DNA of 64,000 nt, taken from contig NZ_JACVXC010000003.1 in the NCBI RefSeq assembly GCF_014596935.1, positions 496,001-560,000 on the forward strand, given 5' to 3'. Positions within the stretch are counted from its first letter, which is position 1. Every line of letters begins with the position of its first letter. This document shows positions 60,044 to 64,000 of the stretch, piece by piece. Below the pieces are notes generated by a model, which saw nothing but the letters and a program-made list of their open reading frames with translations, made no database searches and had not been told where the DNA came from. The DNA comes from Aestuariibaculum suncheonense (lineage in GTDB: Bacteria; Bacteroidota; Bacteroidia; Flavobacteriales; Flavobacteriaceae). The position numbers and the translations under genes were made by a program.

Positions 60044-61966
60044 TTATTCTACAACAACTATATTTAAATTATCATATTTCACGACATAGACCGCATTGTT
60101 ATAATACCCGCCAACAAGCTCCTTATTATAAGCAAACTTATTTTCAACATACTCTGTAAGCGGTGACTGATTAACCGAAGTATATAAATTTTCTGAAGTT
60201 ACTAATCGTAACGCCACATCCATAGTTAAATCAAATCCTTTTACCGCGCGTTTGTTAGGTGTGATACCATATTGCTTTTCGTAAGCCTTTACAAAGGTAT
60301 TATTATCGGTCTCACTATAACTTTTCGCTGTTGTTGCATAGTGAAAATGTAATCTTGACAATTGCTCGTTAGACACCTCATCGCCTTCAAAAGCTTCATT
60401 GAAGTTGGTTGTAACTAAAATAATTTCAATTCCAGAGTTTCCATTCTTTGCTTGATTAAGTGACGCTAAAATACTGGTTGCATTGGATGCTAAACCTTCG
60501 CTCTGCGTTTCTAAAAACACATAGTTTTTACCAGGTTTTAATACATTTTGTATATCATCAAGCATAACATAATTTGCATCTTTACCGTCCTTGTCTTTAC
60601 GTGAAAAGACTAATCTGGCATAAGTAAATTCACTTTTTAACTCGTTAGCTATTGCCGTATTTTTAGTATCTGAAATCACCACAATGTTTTTCGCGGTTGA
60701 ATCTGATTTTACGTAGTTTACAATTTTAGATTTCAATAAATGATCTGAAGGTCGAGATTGAAACACATTATCGTAAAGCTTTAAATTGGTCCCGATTGGT
60801 GACACAATTGGCGTATTGTATCGTCTTAATTCGGTTGCCGCTTTTTCAAAAGTGTTAGAAGTTAAAGGTCCGATAACGGCATCAACAGTTTCAAAATCGT
60901 TATTATTAATGATTCTTGCAACTTCACTTACTTCATGTTTGGTATCGTAGACATCAACTTTTAAAGAAACGCCTAATTTCTTTAATGAATCTACTGCCAT
61001 TAATACCCCTGAATGAAAATCTAAGGAAGCATTTAAATAAGGGTCACTTTTAATGCTACGTTTAGTGTCGGCGACCGAGTCGTAATCGACACGATTCAAT
61101 CGAAACGGCAACATGATTGCAATATGCTTCGTACTGAAATCTGAGATTTTATTAGTTAAATCGACACGCTTTATTCCACTAGCAGATTCGCCATTCAAGG
61201 CTGCAGAATATGGTATTTTTAAAATCATACCTTCCTTTAAACCGGTTTCCTTTAATTCGGGATTTAACATTTCTAAAGCGTCTTGTTCTAAACCTAATTT
61301 TACTTTTAAACGATAAAAACCTTCTTTAGGCAATACCTTGTAATAACTATATTGTTCGTCTACCGATTTCTGATCTTTATTCGCAATATTCGGCACATAC
61401 ACTTGTTGTCCTACCTGAAGCGAATCACCTAAATTCGGATTCAATTCTTCAAATTCTTTCAAGGTAATTCCAAATTTATACGCTACACGCCATTTTCCTT
61501 CTTTAGGCTTAACAATATAGGTGGTTACAGCATCATTCTCCTTTGTTATTCGAGTTACTTTAAATACCGGAATCTGTAATTTATCACCTTTACGTAAAGG
61601 CTCTGCATATAAAAATTTATTATGTTTTTTAATATCCTCTTCAGAAACATCATACTCCTTAGCTAAACTATATAAAGTTTCCTTTTTACTAACACGATGC
61701 GGTTTAAACCCAACCAATTCTTTAGTTTCTTCAACTTCAGGCTTGTTCGCTTTAGAAATTGGAATAATTAAAATCGTATTAGGTTTCAGCTCTTTTTTAG
61801 CATCAGGATTAAGCGCATAAATCTGTGAAGGTGTTACATAATACTGTTTAGCAAGCGCTTCAACAGTTTCTCCCTTTTTTACCTGGTGTGTACTAAAATT
61901 TTGTGCGTTTGCTGTATTTATACCAAATAACACTGCAAAACCTAAAACGGAAAGATGTTTAAACAT
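60044..61966 (-). CDS. LysM-domain protein fused to periplasmic-binding (PBP1-like) domain
   Basis: The 640-residue protein has a signal peptide (INTANAQ) and four LysM-like repeats (about 26-70, 90-135, 150-191, 208-252; first one HQVKKGETVEALAKQYYVTPSQIYALNPD). A C-terminal two-lobed type 1 periplasmic-binding domain runs from about 275 (HIAIMLPFRLNRVDYDS...AVDSLKKLGVSLKVDVYDT...VDAVIGPLTSNTFEKAA). LysM binds peptidoglycan. The fusion resembles LpoA-like and amino-acid-receptor-like folds, so it may link the cell wall to a partner enzyme or act as a sensor. It is probably cotranscribed with DUF3820. Confidence 0.9.
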   Translation of the reverse strand: MFKHLSVLGFAVLFGINTANAQNFSTHQVKKGETVEALAKQYYVTPSQIYALNPDAKKELKPNTILIIPISKANKPEVEETKELVGFKPHRVSKKETLYSLAKEYDVSEEDIKKHNKFLYAEPLRKGDKLQIPVFKVTRITKENDAVTTYIVKPKEGKWRVAYKFGITLKEFEELNPNLGDSLQVGQQVYVPNIANKDQKSVDEQYSYYKVLPKEGFYRLKVKLGLEQDALEMLNPELKETGLKEGMILKIPYSAALNGESASGIKRVDLTNKISDFSTKHIAIMLPFRLNRVDYDSVADTKRSIKSDPYLNASLDFHSGVLMAVDSLKKLGVSLKVDVYDTKHEVSEVARIINNNDFETVDAVIGPLTSNTFEKAATELRRYNTPIVSPIGTNLKLYDNVFQSRPSDHLLKSKIVNYVKSDSTAKNIVVISDTKNTAIANELKSEFTYARLVFSRKDKDGKDANYVMLDDIQNVLKPGKNYVFLETQSEGLASNATSILASLNQAKNGNSGIEIILVTTNFNEAFEGDEVSNEQLSRLHFHYATTAKSYSETDNNTFVKAYEKQYGITPNKRAVKGFDLTMDVALRLVTSENLYTSVNQSPLTEYVENKFAYNKELVGGYYNNAVYVVKYDNLNIVVVE

Positions 61967-62165
61967 TTAATCTACTTTTATTTTGTTAAGGATAAGTTCC
62001 TCTTGTTAGATACACTTCTTTTCTATCTAGTCACATATAATATGCCAAAATTGAAACCCCATGATTAACAATATTATATAAAACTCTTACTATATACGTT
62101 TCGTATACGACAATAAGATACCGCTAAACTAAAAATATTGTTTGTAAAAATGACAAACTACATAA

Positions 62166-62216
62166 AAAATTAATGGTTTGTATCGAATTAACAAACGTAA
62201 CCCAATACAAACCATT
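62166..62216 (-). terminator. Terminator after guaA
   Basis: AATGGTTTGTAT and ATACAAACCATT form a perfect 12-bp stem with a 21-nt loop, and a T-run follows on the minus strand. It lies 26 bases beyond the guaA stop codon. Confidence 0.75.
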
Positions 62217-62242
62217 TTATTTGGTTTATTTATAAATGAGAA

Positions 62243-63778
62243 TTATTCCCACTCTATAGTTGCTGGCGGTTTTGAGCTAATATCGTATACTACTCTATTA
62301 ACGCCTTTAACTTTATTTATTATCTCGTTTGAAGTTTTTTGTAAAAACTCGTAAGGTAAGTTTACCCAATCGGCTGTCATTCCATCTGTACTCTCTACGG
62401 CTCTAAGCGCTACACATTTTTCGTAAGTACGCTCATCTCCCATAACACCTACACTGTTTACTGGTAACAACATAGCGCCTGCTTGCCAAACTTTATCGTA
62501 AAGTCCCCATTCTTTTAATCCGTTAATGAAAATGGCATCAACTTCTTGTAAAATACGAACCTTCTCAGCGGTGATATCACCTAAAATACGGATACCTAAA
62601 CCTGGCCCTGGGAACGGGTGACGTCCTAATAATTCAGGATCGATACCTAAAGTTGCTCCAACACGTCTCACCTCATCTTTAAAAATAGCACGTAGTGGCT
62701 CAACAATTTTAAGCTTCATGAAATCTGGTAATCCACCTACGTTATGGTGACTCTTAATCGTTGCAGAAGGTCCTCCAGTAGCAGAAACACTCTCAATAAC
62801 GTCTGGATAAATCGTTCCTTGAGCTAACCATTTTACATCGGTTAACTTGTGAGCTTCATCATCGAAAACTTCGATAAATGTTTTACCGATAGCTTTACGT
62901 TTTAACTCCGGATCTTCAAGACCTGCTAATGCAGCAAGGAAACGCTCTGATGCATCTACTCCCTTTACATTAAGCCCCATACCTTCATACTGATTTAATA
63001 CGCTTTGGAATTCGTTTTTACGTAATAAACCGTTATTTACGAAAATACAGTATAAGTTTTTACCAATGGCCTTATTTAAAAGTACTGCAGCTACGGTAGA
63101 ATCTACTCCCCCAGATAACCCTAGTACCACTTTATCATTTCCAACCTTTTCCTGAATCGCTTCGACAGTTTCTTCAACAAAAGAATCTGGTGTCCAGTCT
63201 TGGTTTACTCCAGCAATTTTTACTAAAAAGTTTTCTAATAATTGCTTACCATCTGTTGAGTGATATACCTCTGGATGGAATTGAATAGCATAAGTTGCTT
63301 CTCCTTCAATACGATAAGCCGCATTGGTTACATCTTTTGTACTTGCTATTAATACGCCATTGGTTGGTAATTCTTTAATAGTATCACTGTGACTCATCCA
63401 AACCTGACTTCCTTCATTAATATTAGCGAAGAATTCCTCATCATTTTTTATGAATGATAAATTAGCGCGACCATACTCTCTAGTGTCTGAAGGCGCCACA
63501 TTTCCTCCTGAGAAATGCGCTAAATACTGAGCTCCATAACAAACGGCTAGCATTGGTTTCACACCTCTAATACCGTCTAAGTTTGGGTGTAACGCGTCTT
63601 CTCCTCTAACAGAATTAGGACTCCCCGAAAGGATTACCGATTTGTAAGACGCTAAATCTTCTGGGATTTTGTTAAATGGATGTATTTCGGAATAAATGTT
63701 GAGTTCTCTTACTCGACGTGCAATAAGCTGTGTGTATTGCGATCCGAAGTCTAAAATTAATACCTTATCGTGTTGCAT
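62243..63778 (-). CDS. guaA: GMP synthase (glutamine-hydrolysing)
   Basis: The 511-residue protein starts with [26 protein letters not shown]. The N-terminal amidotransferase has the nucleophile Cys in [15 protein letters not shown] and QFHPEV. The ATP pyrophosphatase P-loop is in [12 protein letters not shown], and the dimer domain ends KPPATIEWE, the usual C-terminus. It converts XMP to GMP. The start is the ATG two codons inside the longest frame. A TATTTTTG box ends just 3 nt before it. Confidence 0.98.
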   Translation of the reverse strand: MQHDKVLILDFGSQYTQLIARRVRELNIYSEIHPFNKIPEDLASYKSVILSGSPNSVRGEDALHPNLDGIRGVKPMLAVCYGAQYLAHFSGGNVAPSDTREYGRANLSFIKNDEEFFANINEGSQVWMSHSDTIKELPTNGVLIASTKDVTNAAYRIEGEATYAIQFHPEVYHSTDGKQLLENFLVKIAGVNQDWTPDSFVEETVEAIQEKVGNDKVVLGLSGGVDSTVAAVLLNKAIGKNLYCIFVNNGLLRKNEFQSVLNQYEGMGLNVKGVDASERFLAALAGLEDPELKRKAIGKTFIEVFDDEAHKLTDVKWLAQGTIYPDVIESVSATGGPSATIKSHHNVGGLPDFMKLKIVEPLRAIFKDEVRRVGATLGIDPELLGRHPFPGPGLGIRILGDITAEKVRILQEVDAIFINGLKEWGLYDKVWQAGAMLLPVNSVGVMGDERTYEKCVALRAVESTDGMTADWVNLPYEFLQKTSNEIINKVKGVNRVVYDISSKPPATIEWE

Positions 63779-63781
63779 GCG

Positions 63782-63789
63782 CAAAAATA
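63782..63789 (-). promoter_or_regulatory. -7 box (TATTTTTG) immediately before guaA
   Basis: On the minus strand TATTTTTG ends 3 nt before the ATG, so transcription from this box would give a leaderless mRNA. Confidence 0.45.
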
Positions 63790-63838
63790 ATAATAGATTT
63801 TATAATGACAATTAGGTGTCTGCTTTTTTTTAAATTAA

Positions 63839-64000
63839 TTAGGCCATTGTTTCCAATATCATCTCAATATCACGCTCGGTGGTATCAGGATTGATGAAAC
63901 AGAAACGAGAAACGGTTTCAAAACCATCACCTGTTTTCCATTTTGTTGGCGCTACTAAAGCAAAGCCTTTTTTATGATTTTCAAAAGTCCAGTCGGTATA
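63839..64000 (-). CDS. PLP-dependent decarboxylase family protein, C-terminal end only
   Basis: The window's last 54 codons on the minus strand encode a protein end that reads YTDWTFENHKKGFALVAPTKWKTGDGFETVSRFCFINPDTTERDIEMILETMA before the stop. The pattern ETVSRFCFINPDTT matches the C-terminus of group II PLP-dependent decarboxylases (diaminobutyrate/tyrosine decarboxylase-like) of Flavobacteriia. The active site lies outside the window, so the substrate cannot be judged. Confidence 0.75.
   Translation of the reverse strand, partial: YTDWTFENHKKGFALVAPTKWKTGDGFETVSRFCFINPDTTERDIEMILETMA

Overview
This is a low-GC chromosomal segment from a member of the Bacteroidota, most likely family Flavobacteriaceae. 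The evidence is a serine protease with a type IX secretion (T9SS) sorting tail, TAnnTTTG promoter boxes, many lipoproteins with acidic residues just after the lipobox Cys, a flavobacterial-type CLC transporter with fluoride-class motifs, DUF2911, DUF3820 and YwqK-like proteins, and a GMP synthase/CTP synthase/YidC neighbourhood. No rRNA, tRNA, CRISPR array or phage module was seen.

Layout. Bases 1-7.1 kb hold housekeeping and small metabolic genes: a truncated aldose epimerase, a DEAD-box helicase, a NERD protein, a cyclophilin, an SDR and a VOC protein, and an acyltransferase. Bases 7.2-11.5 kb hold a secreted enzyme of unknown specificity, an acetyltransferase, an NAD-binding epimerase, an esterase and a tiny lipoprotein. 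Bases 11.7-22.8 kb form an accessory region. Apart from a four-gene plus-strand stress islet (AraC, CsbD-like, a 37-aa basic protein, cupin) and a decayed IS1182-type element, its genes are unrelated single genes all on the minus strand. Seven of the gaps there, plus one more near 9.4 kb, hold related structured sequences that resemble integron attC sites. A 120-bp imperfect palindrome lies just beyond the array near 22.9-23.0 kb. This cassette-like array is the most unusual feature of the window; no integrase is visible.

Bases 23.5-32 kb carry a CLC-F-type transporter, an S1/P1 nuclease, a NarK-type nitrate transporter with an extra soluble domain and a palindromic promoter spacer, a DMT transporter, an MscS channel, an ECF sigma factor with a newly noticed 57-aa partner ORF, and dihydrolipoyl dehydrogenase. 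Bases 32.2-42.5 kb are mainly plus strand: dodecin, SmpB, a dipeptidyl-peptidase block, a Gfo/Idh oxidoreductase, 3-hydroxyacyl-CoA dehydrogenase, a YggS protein, an exonuclease/GIY-YIG fusion, a K+ channel and MiaA. Bases 42.5-64 kb hold a sigma/anti-sigma-like/coiled-coil operon, MeaB, PAP2, MATE, nitronate monooxygenase coupled to the T9SS protease, MnmA, a fasciclin lipoprotein, YidC, PyrG, a LysM/periplasmic-binding fusion, GuaA, and the end of a PLP-dependent decarboxylase.

All calls come from reading the sequence and from general knowledge of the families. No database search was run. Several genes (smpB, guaA, the MATE gene, the K+ channel gene) have a TAnnTTTG box only 3-6 nt before the start codon, which suggests leaderless transcripts.
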